From: Thermoleophilia bacterium SCSIO 60948
GTDB taxonomy: Bacteria; Actinomycetota; Thermoleophilia; Solirubrobacterales; 70-9
DNA length: 64,000 nucleotides
Assembly: GCA_021496505.1 (NCBI GenBank)
Contig: CP053031.1
Location: 310,001 to 374,000, forward strand
Direction of reading: 5' to 3'
Both the position numbers and the translations under genes were made by a program. Under the pieces are notes generated by a model, which worked only from the letters and a program-made list of their open reading frames with translations, was not told where the DNA came from and made no database searches. Of the stretch, positions 40,629 to 50,174 are shown one piece after another. Position 1 is the stretch's first letter. Each line of letters begins with the position of its first letter.

Positions 40629-41626
40629 CCCTCCTCGTCACAGGCGGCGCCGGGTTCATCGGCTCGGCGTTCGTTCGCGAGCGTCTCCTTTCGCACCCCG
40701 ACGAGGAGATCCGCGTCCTCGACAAGCTGACCTACGCCGGGCGGCCCGAGAACCTGCCGCTCGAAGACGAGCGCCTCTCGCTCGTCGAGGCCGACATCGC
40801 CGACCCCGCAGCCGTGCGCCAGGCGATCGAGGGCTGCCGCGCGCTCGTCAACTTCGCCGCCGAATCCCACGTCGACCGCTCGATCGAGGCACCGGGCGAG
40901 TTCATCCAGACCGACGTCTACGGCACCTACGTCCTCTGCGAGGCCGCACGCGACCGGGGCATCCGCCACCTGCAGATCTCGACCGACGAGGTCTATGGCT
41001 CGATCGAGGAGGGCTCGTTCACCGAGTCCTCGCCGCTCGATCCCTCCTCGCCCTACTCGGCCTCGAAGGCCGGCGGCGATCTCATCGTCTCGGCCTTCCA
41101 CCACACCTACGGCCTCGACGCGCTGATCTGCCGCGCCTCGAACAACTACGGCCCCAGACAGCACCCCGAGAAGCTGATCCCATTGGTGGTCTTGAACGCG
41201 ATGGCCGGCGACTCGCTCCCGGTCTACGGCGACGGCATGCAGGTCCGAAACTGGCTCTTCGTTACCGATTTCGCCAAGGCGATCTCGCTCGCGCTCGAGT
41301 CCGGTGAGGCGGGCCGCGTCTATAACGCCGGCGGCCCCGACGAGATGGCCAACATCGATGTCGTCCGGCGCGTCATCGAGCTCGCGGGCGGCGACGAGTC
41401 GCTGATCGACTACGTCCGCGACCGCCCCGGCCACGACCGCCGCTACTCGCTCGGCTCCGAGCGCATCCAGGCCGAGCTCGGCTGGCGCGCCGAGGTCGGC
41501 TTCGACGAGGGCATCCGCCGCACCTTCGATTGGTACGAGGCCAACGAGAGCTGGTGGGGCCCGATCCGCTCGGGCGAATACCGCGAGTACTACGAACGGC
41601 ATTACGGGCGGGCGCTGGGCGGGTGA
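40625..41626 (+). CDS. rmlB: dTDP-glucose 4,6-dehydratase
   Basis: 333 residues from GTG. Extended SDR with T-G-G-A-G-F-I-G-S at residue 6, A-A-E-S-H-V-D-R-S, T-D-E-V-Y-G-S with the catalytic Asp/Glu, Y-S-A-S-K, and N-N-Y-G-P-R-Q-H-P-E-K-L-I-P. It turns dTDP-glucose into dTDP-4-keto-6-deoxyglucose. No rmlC or rmlD is in the window, so the product may go to rhamnose made elsewhere or to another 6-deoxysugar. Its TGA overlaps the next ATG by one base. Confidence 0.95.
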   Translation: MTLLVTGGAGFIGSAFVRERLLSHPDEEIRVLDKLTYAGRPENLPLEDERLSLVEADIADPAAVRQAIEGCRALVNFAAESHVDRSIEAPGEFIQTDVYGTYVLCEAARDRGIRHLQISTDEVYGSIEEGSFTESSPLDPSSPYSASKAGGDLIVSAFHHTYGLDALICRASNNYGPRQHPEKLIPLVVLNAMAGDSLPVYGDGMQVRNWLFVTDFAKAISLALESGEAGRVYNAGGPDEMANIDVVRRVIELAGGDESLIDYVRDRPGHDRRYSLGSERIQAELGWRAEVGFDEGIRRTFDWYEANESWWGPIRSGEYREYYERHYGRALGG

Positions 41627-42888
41627 TGGTCTCGGTAGGGATCATCGGCCTCGGCTACGTCGGCCTGCCGCTCGCCGTCGAGTTCGCCGAGGCGGGCGTC
41701 GAGGTGACTGGCGTCGACGTCTCGGCCGAGCGGGTCGAGCGACTCGCGCGCTCCGAGTCCGACATCGAGGACATCCCCTCCGAGCGCCTGGCCGGGTCGG
41801 CCGAGCGCCTGGAGTTCTCGACCGACTACGCCGCGCTGTCGGAGGCCGACGCGGTCCTGATCTGCGTGCCGACCCCGCTGACGCTCGGCCGCGAGCCCGA
41901 CCTCTCCTACGTGACCGACGCGACCGAGCGGCTGGCCGAGGTGCTCGCCCCGGGCGCGCTCGTCGTGCTCGAGTCGACGACCTACCCCGGCACGACCCGC
42001 GAGCGCCTCGCGCCGATCCTCGAGGCGGCCGGTCACACGCTCGACTCCGGCCTCGGGCTCGCCTTCTCGCCCGAGCGGATCGACCCCGGCCGCTCCGACC
42101 ACACGCTTCGCACGACGCCGAAGGTCGTCGGTGGGATGACGCCGCGGTGCACCGAGCGCGCCGCCGAGATCTACCGCCTCGTCTGCGACGAGGTCGTGTC
42201 GGTCTCCTCGCCCGAGGTCGCCGAGATGACGAAGCTGCTCGAGAACATCTACCGCGCGGTCAACATCGCGCTCGTCAACGAGCTGGCGCAGCTGACCGAC
42301 CGGATGGGGATCTCGATCTGGGAGGTCGTCGAGGCCGCGGCGACCAAGCCGTTCGGCTTCCAGCGCTTCGACCCGGGACCGGGCATGGGCGGCCATTGCC
42401 TGCCGGTCGACCCCTTCTACCTCTCCTACCTCGCGCGCCGGCTCGACTCCTACACCGAGTTCGTCGAGCTGGCCGGGAAGTTGAACCAAGCGCAGCCTTA
42501 CTGGTGCGTGGGTCTAATCCGGAATGCCCTTAACGAGGCCGGGAAACCAGTTCGAGGAGCGGACGTCCGAATCATCGGCGTCGCCTACAAGGGCGGGGTC
42601 GGCGACCTGCGCGAGTCGCCGGCACTCAAGATCATCGAGGAGCTAAAGGCGCTCGGCGCCGACGTCTCCTACTCGGACCCGCACGTCCCCGAGCTCGACC
42701 GCTTCGGCCTCAGCTCGAGCTCGCTCACCGCGGGCATCGCCGACTGCGACCTCGCGGTGATCGTCACCGCGCATCCCGGGATCGACTGGGCGAAGGTCGC
42801 CGACGTAGCCCCTTTGCTGCTCGACCTGCGCGGCGTGACGAGAGACGTCGGGACCCAGAACATTAGGCGCCTCGGCGAAGGCCTCTAA
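41626..42888 (+). CDS. Nucleotide-sugar 6-dehydrogenase (UDP-sugar to uronate)
   Basis: 420 residues. N-terminal NAD fold G-I-I-G-L-G-Y-V-G-L-P-L-A, then S-P-E-R-I-D-P-G, S-P-E-V-A-E-M-T-K-L-L-E-N, and the active-site Cys in G-M-G-G-H-C-L-P-V-D-P. The HCLP form and length resemble the UDP-N-acetyl-hexosamine dehydrogenases WbpA/WbpO/WecC rather than plain UDP-glucose dehydrogenase. It gives an activated uronic acid. Codons between about 42480 and 42590 are clearly less GC-rich than on either side. It overlaps the convergent kinase gene by 4 bp. Confidence 0.9.
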   Translation: MVSVGIIGLGYVGLPLAVEFAEAGVEVTGVDVSAERVERLARSESDIEDIPSERLAGSAERLEFSTDYAALSEADAVLICVPTPLTLGREPDLSYVTDATERLAEVLAPGALVVLESTTYPGTTRERLAPILEAAGHTLDSGLGLAFSPERIDPGRSDHTLRTTPKVVGGMTPRCTERAAEIYRLVCDEVVSVSSPEVAEMTKLLENIYRAVNIALVNELAQLTDRMGISIWEVVEAAATKPFGFQRFDPGPGMGGHCLPVDPFYLSYLARRLDSYTEFVELAGKLNQAQPYWCVGLIRNALNEAGKPVRGADVRIIGVAYKGGVGDLRESPALKIIEELKALGADVSYSDPHVPELDRFGLSSSSLTAGIADCDLAVIVTAHPGIDWAKVADVAPLLLDLRGVTRDVGTQNIRRLGEGL

Positions 42889-44375
42889 CGGTCGGACGCG
42901 GGAGCGTAGTCGTAGGTCGCCGACGAGGTTTTAGTTCGATTGACGACGACGCCGAGCGCTTGCGCGGACAGCTCACCTAGCTGGAAACTAAGGTGGCCAG
43001 CATCCTCGCGGGTGGTCTTGCCCGCTTGTGCCACGACCAAAACTCCGTCCGCGAGCCGGGTTACTGGGATCGCGTCTGCAATCACCGGCAGCGGAGGAGT
43101 ATCGATTAGCACCAGGTCGTAGTCGGCTCGGAGCCGTTCAAGCAATCGGCGCATTCCATCGCTGCCTAGAAGCTCAGCGGGATTGGGCGGAACTCCACCT
43201 GAAGGTATTACGTCGAGCCGACCGTCCACGCTTGCGGACTCCTCCATAGCGATCGACTTGATGGTTCGCGGGAGCGCGGACTGCTCAGTGAGAACATCGG
43301 AGAGACCCGGTAGAGGCTCAAGGTCGTACCGCTCGGCCACTACGGGGCGATGGAAGTCTGCTTCGACGAATATGGCGTGCAAGCCCGCCTCGGCGGCGGA
43401 CCGCGCAAGGTTCCAAGTCACGGTCGACTTGCCGTCGCCCGGAGCAGCCGAGGTGACTAGCACCGTCTTGATCTCGCGATCGACATTGAAGTACCTGAGC
43501 CTCGTCCGGATGAGGCGGAACGCTTCAGAGTCGGCGTAGTCGAGGTGGTCCTGTGGGTTCGCCTGCGCCAAATACTTGCTGGACCCGACTATCCCAAGAA
43601 GCGGAAGATTCAGCCCGCTCGCGATCTCCTCCGGATCGCGAAGCCTCCTGTCCAAACGGTCCACGAGCAGCGTCAGCAGTACTCCAGCTACGAGTCCGAA
43701 AACGCCGCCCAGAAGCAAATTTTGCTTGACGTTCGGGGTCGCGGGCGAGTCCGGCAGATCAGCTTCCTGGACTATCTCGGAGTTGCCCGTCTGCAACGCT
43801 TCGAGCGTGGAGAGCTGACCGATCTGCTCTTGAAGCGCCTGCCCTTCTTCACTCTCTTGATCTTCGACGCTGAGTGAATCGAAGTCGTTCTCGACCAGAC
43901 GCCGGGCGTCTGCCACCTGGGCTCGGTCCGCAGCTCTTCGAAACCGGACGTAGTTGCTGACGAAAGCATTCGCTAGCTCCTGCGCTTCCGCCGGGCTTCC
44001 ACGTGTAGCGACCACAGTGACAAGGTCGGATTGGCCTTCGCTATTGATATCGATGCTCGTCCCAACCTCCGATCCGGACAGGGAGCCGAGGTCGGCCGCA
44101 GTCCGATCGGCAACGACGTCCAACGAGACAAGTTCGACGTTGGTGGCGGCGTCGCGGGAAGGGTCCCGCGCCTGCACCACAGAGCTCCCGAAAAGTTGCT
44201 GGTCGAAGCCCGCATCCCGGAAGAGAAGCGAAGCTTCGCTCGAGTAGAGCGGCGCCTGCAACGCTGAGATCAATCCCGCTGCGCAGAGCCCCCCGATTAT
44301 CGCGGCGACTACGACATACCACCGGCGGCGCAGGGCACGGAGGAACCAGGGCGTCGCGGAAGAGGCGCGTTCCAA
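42885..44375 (-). CDS. Wzz/BY-kinase polysaccharide co-polymerase
   Basis: 496 residues from a TTG at 44375 with AGGA nine bases upstream; the longer open frame runs across the divergent gene. TM helices at about 22-42 and 220-240 bracket an extracytoplasmic Wzz-type domain. The cytosolic BY-kinase domain has Walker A S-A-A-P-G-D-G-K-S-T, Walker A' F-V-E-A-D-F-H and Walker B L-V-L-I-D-T-P-P. The tail has few tyrosines (T-Y-D-Y-A-P) instead of a long cluster. It sets chain length by cyclic autophosphorylation. No phosphatase gene is adjacent. Confidence 0.9.
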   Translation of the reverse strand: MERASSATPWFLRALRRRWYVVVAAIIGGLCAAGLISALQAPLYSSEASLLFRDAGFDQQLFGSSVVQARDPSRDAATNVELVSLDVVADRTAADLGSLSGSEVGTSIDINSEGQSDLVTVVATRGSPAEAQELANAFVSNYVRFRRAADRAQVADARRLVENDFDSLSVEDQESEEGQALQEQIGQLSTLEALQTGNSEIVQEADLPDSPATPNVKQNLLLGGVFGLVAGVLLTLLVDRLDRRLRDPEEIASGLNLPLLGIVGSSKYLAQANPQDHLDYADSEAFRLIRTRLRYFNVDREIKTVLVTSAAPGDGKSTVTWNLARSAAEAGLHAIFVEADFHRPVVAERYDLEPLPGLSDVLTEQSALPRTIKSIAMEESASVDGRLDVIPSGGVPPNPAELLGSDGMRRLLERLRADYDLVLIDTPPLPVIADAIPVTRLADGVLVVAQAGKTTREDAGHLSFQLGELSAQALGVVVNRTKTSSATYDYAPASDR

Positions 44376-44442
44376 GCGAACGATCCTAACGAACCCGGCA
44401 ACAACCGCGCGGCACGTGAGCGCATGTTCATATGCTCCGTGT

Positions 44443-45396
44443 ATGGCCCGAGAAGTGCCACCGACTGTCGATGCCGCCCTGATCACCTGGAATAGCCACC
44501 GCGTTGTAACGGGGCCCCTCGCTGGTCTCTTGTCAGACAGTTTGCGTACGAACCTGATCTTGGTTGATAACAATTCATCCGACAAATCAGTATCTCTGGT
44601 GGAGAACAGCTGGTCGGGTTCATTGACAAAAATTGAGAACGCGACGAACGTAGGATTCAGCCGGGCGCTCGCCCAGGCGTTCGCCGCTGGTTCGGGTGAA
44701 TACTTCTTGATGATCAATCCAGACATCACGCTGAAACCCGACGTCATCGAGCACCTGGTCAGAGCGCTTGAGCAGAATCCGCAGTTCAATGCCGCCGGCC
44801 CTCGCATCACCCGGCCTGACAGTTCCGAGGAGTACGCTGCTGCCCGGCGGCTGCCAGGTATCGGTTCCGAGCTGGCTCGAGCTCTGATGCTGCATCGGCG
44901 CCTCCAGGGGACCCGTCTCGACCCATACAGCTTTCCTAGCTCTACTTACGCGCGCTCGCGGCCGGTGCCGTGCCTTTCCGGATCTCTGATGTTGATTCGA
45001 CGATGCGCGCTTGAGAACGCCGGGGGCGTCGACACGCGCCTCTTCATGTACTTCGAGGACCTGGACCTGTGCAAGAAGCTTGGAGGGGAGGACGGACGCC
45101 TTCTGTACTGCGCAGAGGTTCGCGCAGAACATGTGTACGCCGGTAGCAGCGAACGGACCCCGGAAATCGATGCCTGGCTACAGGTTCAGAGCGAGGCCGC
45201 GCTCGGCCTCTACTTCGAGACGTATGCGTCGGCCGGCTCGCGAGTGGTCCAGCGGCTCATAGCGATCTTCGGTGCCCTACTTCGACTTCTCGGTGCCCGA
45301 GTCAGTTCACGACTTTCGCGTGAAGGTGTGCGCGCTCGGTTGCGGTGGCTACTCCTCAGGCGCGAGACCCCCATGCCGGATGGGCTAAGAGGGTGA
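44443..45396 (+). CDS. Family 2 glycosyltransferase (rhamnosyltransferase-like)
   Basis: 317 residues from the ATG at 44443; a GTG at 44416 is in frame. GT-A features: A-A-L-I-T-W-N-S-H near residue 11, L-V-D-N-N-S-S-D, N-V-G-F-S-R-A-L-A, I-N-P-D-I-T-L-K-P-D, S-L-M-L-I-R-R and M-Y-F-E-D-L-D-L-C-K. It most likely adds one sugar to the lipid-linked repeat. Codon choice is much less G/C-ending than in the first 42 kb. Divergent from the BY-kinase gene. Confidence 0.87.
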   Translation: MAREVPPTVDAALITWNSHRVVTGPLAGLLSDSLRTNLILVDNNSSDKSVSLVENSWSGSLTKIENATNVGFSRALAQAFAAGSGEYFLMINPDITLKPDVIEHLVRALEQNPQFNAAGPRITRPDSSEEYAAARRLPGIGSELARALMLHRRLQGTRLDPYSFPSSTYARSRPVPCLSGSLMLIRRCALENAGGVDTRLFMYFEDLDLCKKLGGEDGRLLYCAEVRAEHVYAGSSERTPEIDAWLQVQSEAALGLYFETYASAGSRVVQRLIAIFGALLRLLGARVSSRLSREGVRARLRWLLLRRETPMPDGLRG

Positions 45397-45406
45397 CCAC
45401 CGAGGG

Positions 45407-46426
45407 CTACTCAGTACCTCGCTTCGAAAGTCTTCCAGTCATAACAAGCTCGGAGTATCGGCGAGTCGCGCGCGCCGTCCACCATTGCCATAATGGAGCG
45501 GCGATTCGACTAAACACTAGAACCCACCACGGGGCGCCTAGCCGGGAAGCTCCTACTACCAAACCGAGGCTCGCGCCAAGTTCGAGCGAAGGGCTTGCGT
45601 ACGCCTGCGTCGGAATTGAGTCTGAGGTCAGGCCCGACTGATGAAAGCATCCCCGAAGGGACCGCTCAGTGAAAATGACGCGGTGGCGAGGGGGGTCCAG
45701 ATGAACCCAGTTAGGTCCGAACACGCGAGCTCCGTATGACTCACCGTTAGGCGTCGCGCACCATATCGACCCGCCCTCGGACAGAACGGCGACGCAGTCC
45801 ACCAAAAGCTGACATGGATCGTCGACGTGTTCGATGACGTGGTTGAGGGTGATCAGGTCGTATCTCCTCCCTTGAGTCGACAAGTCCCTCAGTTCTGACG
45901 CCGACACGCGTCGACCGGCCTTCTGCGCCCTCTCAACTGCCGTCTGATCTACTTCTATCCCCTCGGCGTCCCACCCAAGTCGATTCAGAGTGTCGACGAA
46001 CGTACCGTCACCGGCACCGACATCAAGAATGGTCTGCGACCCCGCTCCCTTCTCGAGTCCCCTCAAGCCGCGAACGAGACTGGCGCGGCGACTGGGAAGT
46101 AGTCGGAGAAGGAGCGCTATGATGCGGTTAGTCACGCCGCCGGACCCGAGTAGCCCATGCAGGGCAGCCATGCGCGCAGTTTCACGGACTCGCGCAAGCG
46201 TTCTTGTTTTGGCGCCGTCGTGGTGCGTGTAGTACTGACCATACGCGCTACGCAATTCGTGTTTACTCAGGGCGGACGCTGTCAGTGATCCGCATGCTCC
46301 GCACCGGAAAATGTCGAAGTCACCTTCGATCGCCGCGAAGTTGCGGTCTCGAAGTCCGCTGTAGAGCGGCAAGATCGAGGCCCTCGCTCCGCAGATACGA
46401 CAATCCGCCAGTCTCGGGTCATTCAT
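45407..46426 (-). CDS. Class I SAM methyltransferase with N-terminal zinc ribbon
   Basis: 339 residues. C9-x2-C12 and C42-x2-C45 form a zinc ribbon, then the SAM site I-L-D-V-G-A-G-D-G-T-F, I-E-V-D at the second strand and N-H-V-I-E-H-V-D-D-P. Proteins of this layout methylate sugars or sugar-linked intermediates in surface glycan clusters. A hydrophobic segment (about 280-310) may touch the membrane. It follows the flippase by 4 bp on the minus strand. Confidence 0.85.
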   Translation of the reverse strand: MNDPRLADCRICGARASILPLYSGLRDRNFAAIEGDFDIFRCGACGSLTASALSKHELRSAYGQYYTHHDGAKTRTLARVRETARMAALHGLLGSGGVTNRIIALLLRLLPSRRASLVRGLRGLEKGAGSQTILDVGAGDGTFVDTLNRLGWDAEGIEVDQTAVERAQKAGRRVSASELRDLSTQGRRYDLITLNHVIEHVDDPCQLLVDCVAVLSEGGSIWCATPNGESYGARVFGPNWVHLDPPRHRVIFTERSLRGCFHQSGLTSDSIPTQAYASPSLELGASLGLVVGASRLGAPWWVLVFSRIAAPLWQWWTARATRRYSELVMTGRLSKRGTE

Positions 46427-46430
46427 ATAG

Positions 46431-47876
46431 TCAGGATCTTAGTGAGTTAATGATTGACACGACCGCGCTCCGAAAGGTCGACGACCAAAGCATGACGAGA
46501 GGCAAGTACGTAGCCGCGAACACGGTCGCGATTAGAAGCATCCCGGCCGAAGACCTTTGCGCGCCGATGAGGGACGCAATCAGCACGAAAGTGGCGACAA
46601 GAACGGCTCCAGCTACTATCGGAGCAGAAAGTGCTCGAAGAATAGGTCCTCGGAGCTTAGGCCTCTGTCTGATGCGCAGGGTGATGCAACCTACGACTCC
46701 GATTCCGGCCGCGACACTAAATGCAACGGCGAGATCGTACAGGCTTAGGGGGTTGAGGAGCACCAGAAGGGCAAGCATTGCGACCGCTTCAACTCCGTGA
46801 ACTTTAAGGACACTTCTAGAGTCGCCGCTGGCCTTCCAGGCCTCGGTAAAGCCGTTGGATACGATCCTCCCTCCGCAAAACACCGCAAGTAGGGCCGCCA
46901 CAGCCCCCGCAGGTTCCCAGATATCGCCGAAGGCGACGACCGCGAGCGATGGTCCTGCGATAACGAGCGTGCCGGCTAGCACGACCGCAGCCACGGCAAC
47001 AACCTCAAGCGAACGGACCCACGCGCGGAGTGCGCGCTCCGGGTCTGCGGCTAGGCTGCTCAGTGCAGGAAATAGGACGTATCCGCCGGCTGAAACCATC
47101 AACTGCAGCGGGACGGTCGCCAAGCGCTCGCCGTAGCGAAACTGACCAACAGCGCCAACTTGTCCGCCTCGTCCGAGCAAAGCCACCGCAGCTTGATCGG
47201 TGACGCGAGTGACGATCGCGGCGGCAAAGATCATTCCCGAGTAGCCGACCAGGTCTCGCCAGACCTTGTACGAAGACTCTTTCAGTCTTGGGACCCATCC
47301 GGCGAATCCCCAGGACAACAAAACCTCTGACAGGGCCCACGCGTAGTAAGCCCAAATGAGGCTGTCGAGTCCGCCGCCGGTCTGAAGACCGACGACCGTA
47401 ACTATCGCAAACGCGACGCTCCCGATGGGTTCAACTACAAGGCGGCGTAGGAAGGAGAGTCGTCTCTGGAGTAGGCCGCTCGGAACGATTGCTAACGCCC
47501 GGATGAAGATGACCCCAGACATCGCCTGTGCCGTGCTTCCCGCTTCGGCGCTGTCGAAGAAGGTGGTGACTGCCGGAGCGAGCGCGAGCGACGCGGCTGA
47601 TAGAAGAGCTCCGGCGCCGGCCGTCGCCACGAATGCAGTCGATGCGACCTTGCCAATCGGATGCCGCTTCTCGCTGACGACCGCCGCGAGCATCCCGGAT
47701 TCCGTCACCAGAACCCCGACCTCCACTGCGAGTACTCCCACTGCGAACGCACCGAATTGCTCCGGCGATAGCTCACGAGCTATCAGCGCATACACACCGA
47801 AGAAGATGACTCTCGACAGGCCGTAGCCGACGAACGCTAAAGCGCTTCCGCGGACGACCTTCCCCGTTAGGCTCAT
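46431..47876 (-). CDS. Wzx-type lipid-linked oligosaccharide flippase
   Basis: 481 residues, about 13-14 TM helices, MOP-superfamily pattern starting with G-S-A-L-A-F-V-G-Y-G-L-S-R and followed by A-L-I-A-R-E-L-S-P-E-Q-F-G. It should move the undecaprenyl-linked repeat across the membrane. The start ATG is close to the divergent polymerase-like gene (9 bp between coding regions), so the two share a very small promoter space. Confidence 0.88.
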   Translation of the reverse strand: MSLTGKVVRGSALAFVGYGLSRVIFFGVYALIARELSPEQFGAFAVGVLAVEVGVLVTESGMLAAVVSEKRHPIGKVASTAFVATAGAGALLSAASLALAPAVTTFFDSAEAGSTAQAMSGVIFIRALAIVPSGLLQRRLSFLRRLVVEPIGSVAFAIVTVVGLQTGGGLDSLIWAYYAWALSEVLLSWGFAGWVPRLKESSYKVWRDLVGYSGMIFAAAIVTRVTDQAAVALLGRGGQVGAVGQFRYGERLATVPLQLMVSAGGYVLFPALSSLAADPERALRAWVRSLEVVAVAAVVLAGTLVIAGPSLAVVAFGDIWEPAGAVAALLAVFCGGRIVSNGFTEAWKASGDSRSVLKVHGVEAVAMLALLVLLNPLSLYDLAVAFSVAAGIGVVGCITLRIRQRPKLRGPILRALSAPIVAGAVLVATFVLIASLIGAQRSSAGMLLIATVFAATYLPLVMLWSSTFRSAVVSIINSLRS

Positions 47877-47885
47877 CGGCTTCTG

Positions 47886-49172
47886 ATGCTCTCAGCACCG
47901 CGCGCGCAAAGACCCCGAGGATATTGGTGGGGCGCCCCGATCGGGATACTCGCGGGAGGCGCGGTGGGTGGCGCGGCGGTGCTCGCGCCGGTAGCAGCAG
48001 CCATTCTCGTTCTAGCGCTCGTCAGTGGCGTCATCATCGCGAGGTCGTCGACGGACCTTCTAGCGAGCGCTGTGGTCGCGGCCTTGCCTTGGACCGTGGC
48101 GTACGATTCCGTACTTCCCCCTCAGGTGGGTACCGTAGCCGCTCTCGCCTTTCTTGGTCTGGGCATGTTGACATTTGAGCGGCGCCGCAGGGTGAGTCTG
48201 GCGTTGGTGGCGGCTGCGATGGTGTTCTCTGTTGCTGCCGCGTATCACTTCGCAGGTTTTGACGCGACAGACGATGTAGTGCAGCTCACGAAGTATCTCG
48301 GGTTCGTGGTCGCCATCTATCTCGTTACGGCGACCGACGTGGCGCGGCGCATTGCCCCCTATAGGAGAGCGATCCTCGTTTCGGGCGCGCTAGCCGTTCT
48401 CTCGGCTGTTGGTCTGTCACTTACCGGCACAGTCGTAGGAGTCGACTACTACGGCCTCGGAGAAGCTACAGGCTTTGCGACGTCACCCCATCAGCTGGCG
48501 CTCGTCGGGCTGCTGGTAGGGGGCGCCCTAGCATCTCGGTCCATCGACTGGCTCCAACGCTCTGGCGGCTTGCTGGTGGCGATTGTCGCTGCGGTCGCTA
48601 CGGGGGTTCGGCAGGCTTTGGTAGCTGCTGGCGCGATGGTCGTCGCTTTGGTGTGGCGGGAGCGCGGGATACAAGTGCTAGGCCTAATCGCTGCGATCAC
48701 CATGCTGGTTTTAGTCTCGGGAACGGCGTCGGCCCTGGAAACACGGCTCACGACGGCGACCAGCCAAGATGCCCTCGACGCGGGCGGTGCGAATGTTGCA
48801 GGCGTCCAGGGCCTCGTCGAGTCTCGGTCTACAATCTGGCTTGCCGCGTTGGACGGTTGGCGCGACTCGGACGGGCCGACGGTTTGGATCGGGGCCGGCG
48901 CAAACAGCGTCCAGGAGTTTGAGCTGGAGCGACTTGGTGTACCGTTTGTCGCCCACAGTGACGCTATTGAAGTAATAGTGCAGCTGGGTGTGCTCGCGTC
49001 GCTGGCGTGGGCAATACTTTGGGCTATCCTGTTCCGGTCCGGAGCGGATCCAGTTGTTCTGATTCCGCTCTTAGTGTTCGCAGTCTTGAACGGCGTTATC
49101 GGCTACTTCGCTCCTCTCGTATTCGGTTTAGCCATAGCAGCGCACGACCGACCGGCACGACTCAGGACGTAA
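47886..49172 (+). CDS. Wzy/O-antigen-ligase-like membrane protein
   Basis: 428 residues with about 11 TM helices. A large outside loop (about 285-345) carries S-R-S-T-I-W-L-A-A-L-D-G-W-R-D and G-A-G-A-N-S-V-Q-E, the kind of loop seen in Wzy_C/WaaL proteins (R...W followed by G-x-G). A late H-S-D-A-I-E-V-I-V-Q-L-G matches the usual H-x-x-x-L/E region. It probably polymerises repeats outside the membrane. Ends 2 bp before the next gene. Confidence 0.8.
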   Translation: MLSAPRAQRPRGYWWGAPIGILAGGAVGGAAVLAPVAAAILVLALVSGVIIARSSTDLLASAVVAALPWTVAYDSVLPPQVGTVAALAFLGLGMLTFERRRRVSLALVAAAMVFSVAAAYHFAGFDATDDVVQLTKYLGFVVAIYLVTATDVARRIAPYRRAILVSGALAVLSAVGLSLTGTVVGVDYYGLGEATGFATSPHQLALVGLLVGGALASRSIDWLQRSGGLLVAIVAAVATGVRQALVAAGAMVVALVWRERGIQVLGLIAAITMLVLVSGTASALETRLTTATSQDALDAGGANVAGVQGLVESRSTIWLAALDGWRDSDGPTVWIGAGANSVQEFELERLGVPFVAHSDAIEVIVQLGVLASLAWAILWAILFRSGADPVVLIPLLVFAVLNGVIGYFAPLVFGLAIAAHDRPARLRT

Positions 49173-49174
49173 GG

Positions 49175-50149
49175 ATGTATCGCTGCGAAGCCTGCAAGAG
49201 TCCGCGGAGTCTGACGGCCGCTGGGATGTGCGCGGTCTGCAACGCTAAGCCGCGCGATGGAACAAGCGTCATCGATCTTGTGCCCCAGACCTCGACCGAC
49301 CTAATCCGCGAGCGAGCTCACTACGATGAGTATTACCGTGCATCGCCACTCAGACCCGCTAACAACGAGTGTGACGATCTAGAAGCCTTATGGGCGTCCG
49401 CGTATTACCCATTTAATACCAAGGTGTGGAGTCGTGTGGCGGAGGCGCAGCCAGAACGAATACTTCTTCTGGGGAACGGGGGCTCTCCGAAGGAATTGAT
49501 GTTTCTGCGCTTGGAGCCGCAAACACTCGTGTACTCCGATCTATCGCCTCACGGGTTGACAAGTGTCCAGGACGCGTATCCGTCCCTATCGAGGGATGCG
49601 AGAATCTTTTGGGCCGCCGTAGATGCGCAGCAACTGCCGTTCGGGCGCGAATCCTTCGATCTGGTCTATGGCTATGCATTCGTGCACCATCTCCCCTCCC
49701 TGGCCGGTTTCCTCCGAGAGGTCGATCGGGTTCTTACGCCGGAAGGGCGAGCGGTGTTTTTTGATGACGCCTTCGCGCGCGACTGGCAGCGCTTCAAGCT
49801 CGGCGTCGGCAGACCGCTAATGCGCTACTTCCACCGTCAGGAACCGGTATCGCCCGAAGACTTGCGAGCGACGGAAGCTGGCGGCTTCTCGGCGGCCGAT
49901 CTGGAACCGCTAGCCAAGAGGCTGGGCCGACCCCTTGCGTTTGAGACAGACGGATGTCTGCACTACTTGTTCACGCGCGCATCCGAGCGGCTGCCGCCCC
50001 GGTTTGCCTGGCGTTGGTTGGCGCGGCGGGATGGGTTTCTCGCGGGCCTGATCCGGCTCGATCGCTGGCTCGCCAAGCGGAGCACCATATTTGCGAGGAA
50101 CCAGATCAGAGCGATCTGGGGTCTCGGGCCCCGACGAGTCGGAAACTAG
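49175..50149 (+). CDS. SAM methyltransferase with N-terminal zinc ribbon
   Basis: 324 residues from the ATG at 49175. C4-x2-C7 and C19-x2-C22 make a zinc ribbon; the methyltransferase fold has I-L-L-L-G-N-G-G-S-P-K-E (a variant of the GxGxG loop), Y-S-D-L-S, and L-V-Y-G-Y-A-F-V-H-H-L-P. Probably modifies a sugar or lipid-linked sugar of the locus. In tight operon with the polymerase-like and heparinase-fold genes. Not closely similar to the other zinc-ribbon methyltransferase. Confidence 0.78.
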   Translation: MYRCEACKSPRSLTAAGMCAVCNAKPRDGTSVIDLVPQTSTDLIRERAHYDEYYRASPLRPANNECDDLEALWASAYYPFNTKVWSRVAEAQPERILLLGNGGSPKELMFLRLEPQTLVYSDLSPHGLTSVQDAYPSLSRDARIFWAAVDAQQLPFGRESFDLVYGYAFVHHLPSLAGFLREVDRVLTPEGRAVFFDDAFARDWQRFKLGVGRPLMRYFHRQEPVSPEDLRATEAGGFSAADLEPLAKRLGRPLAFETDGCLHYLFTRASERLPPRFAWRWLARRDGFLAGLIRLDRWLAKRSTIFARNQIRAIWGLGPRRVGN

Positions 50150-50174
50150 GGCGTTGCCGGAGCGTCTCGGTTGG

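Noticed and set aside
40424-41602. 392-codon minus-strand frame
   Set aside because: Antisense to rmlB and the end of rmlA; no domain.
42885-44810. 641-codon version of the BY-kinase starting at 44810
   Set aside because: The first about 145 codons are antisense to the divergent transferase; the TTG at 44375 gives the proper Wzz start.
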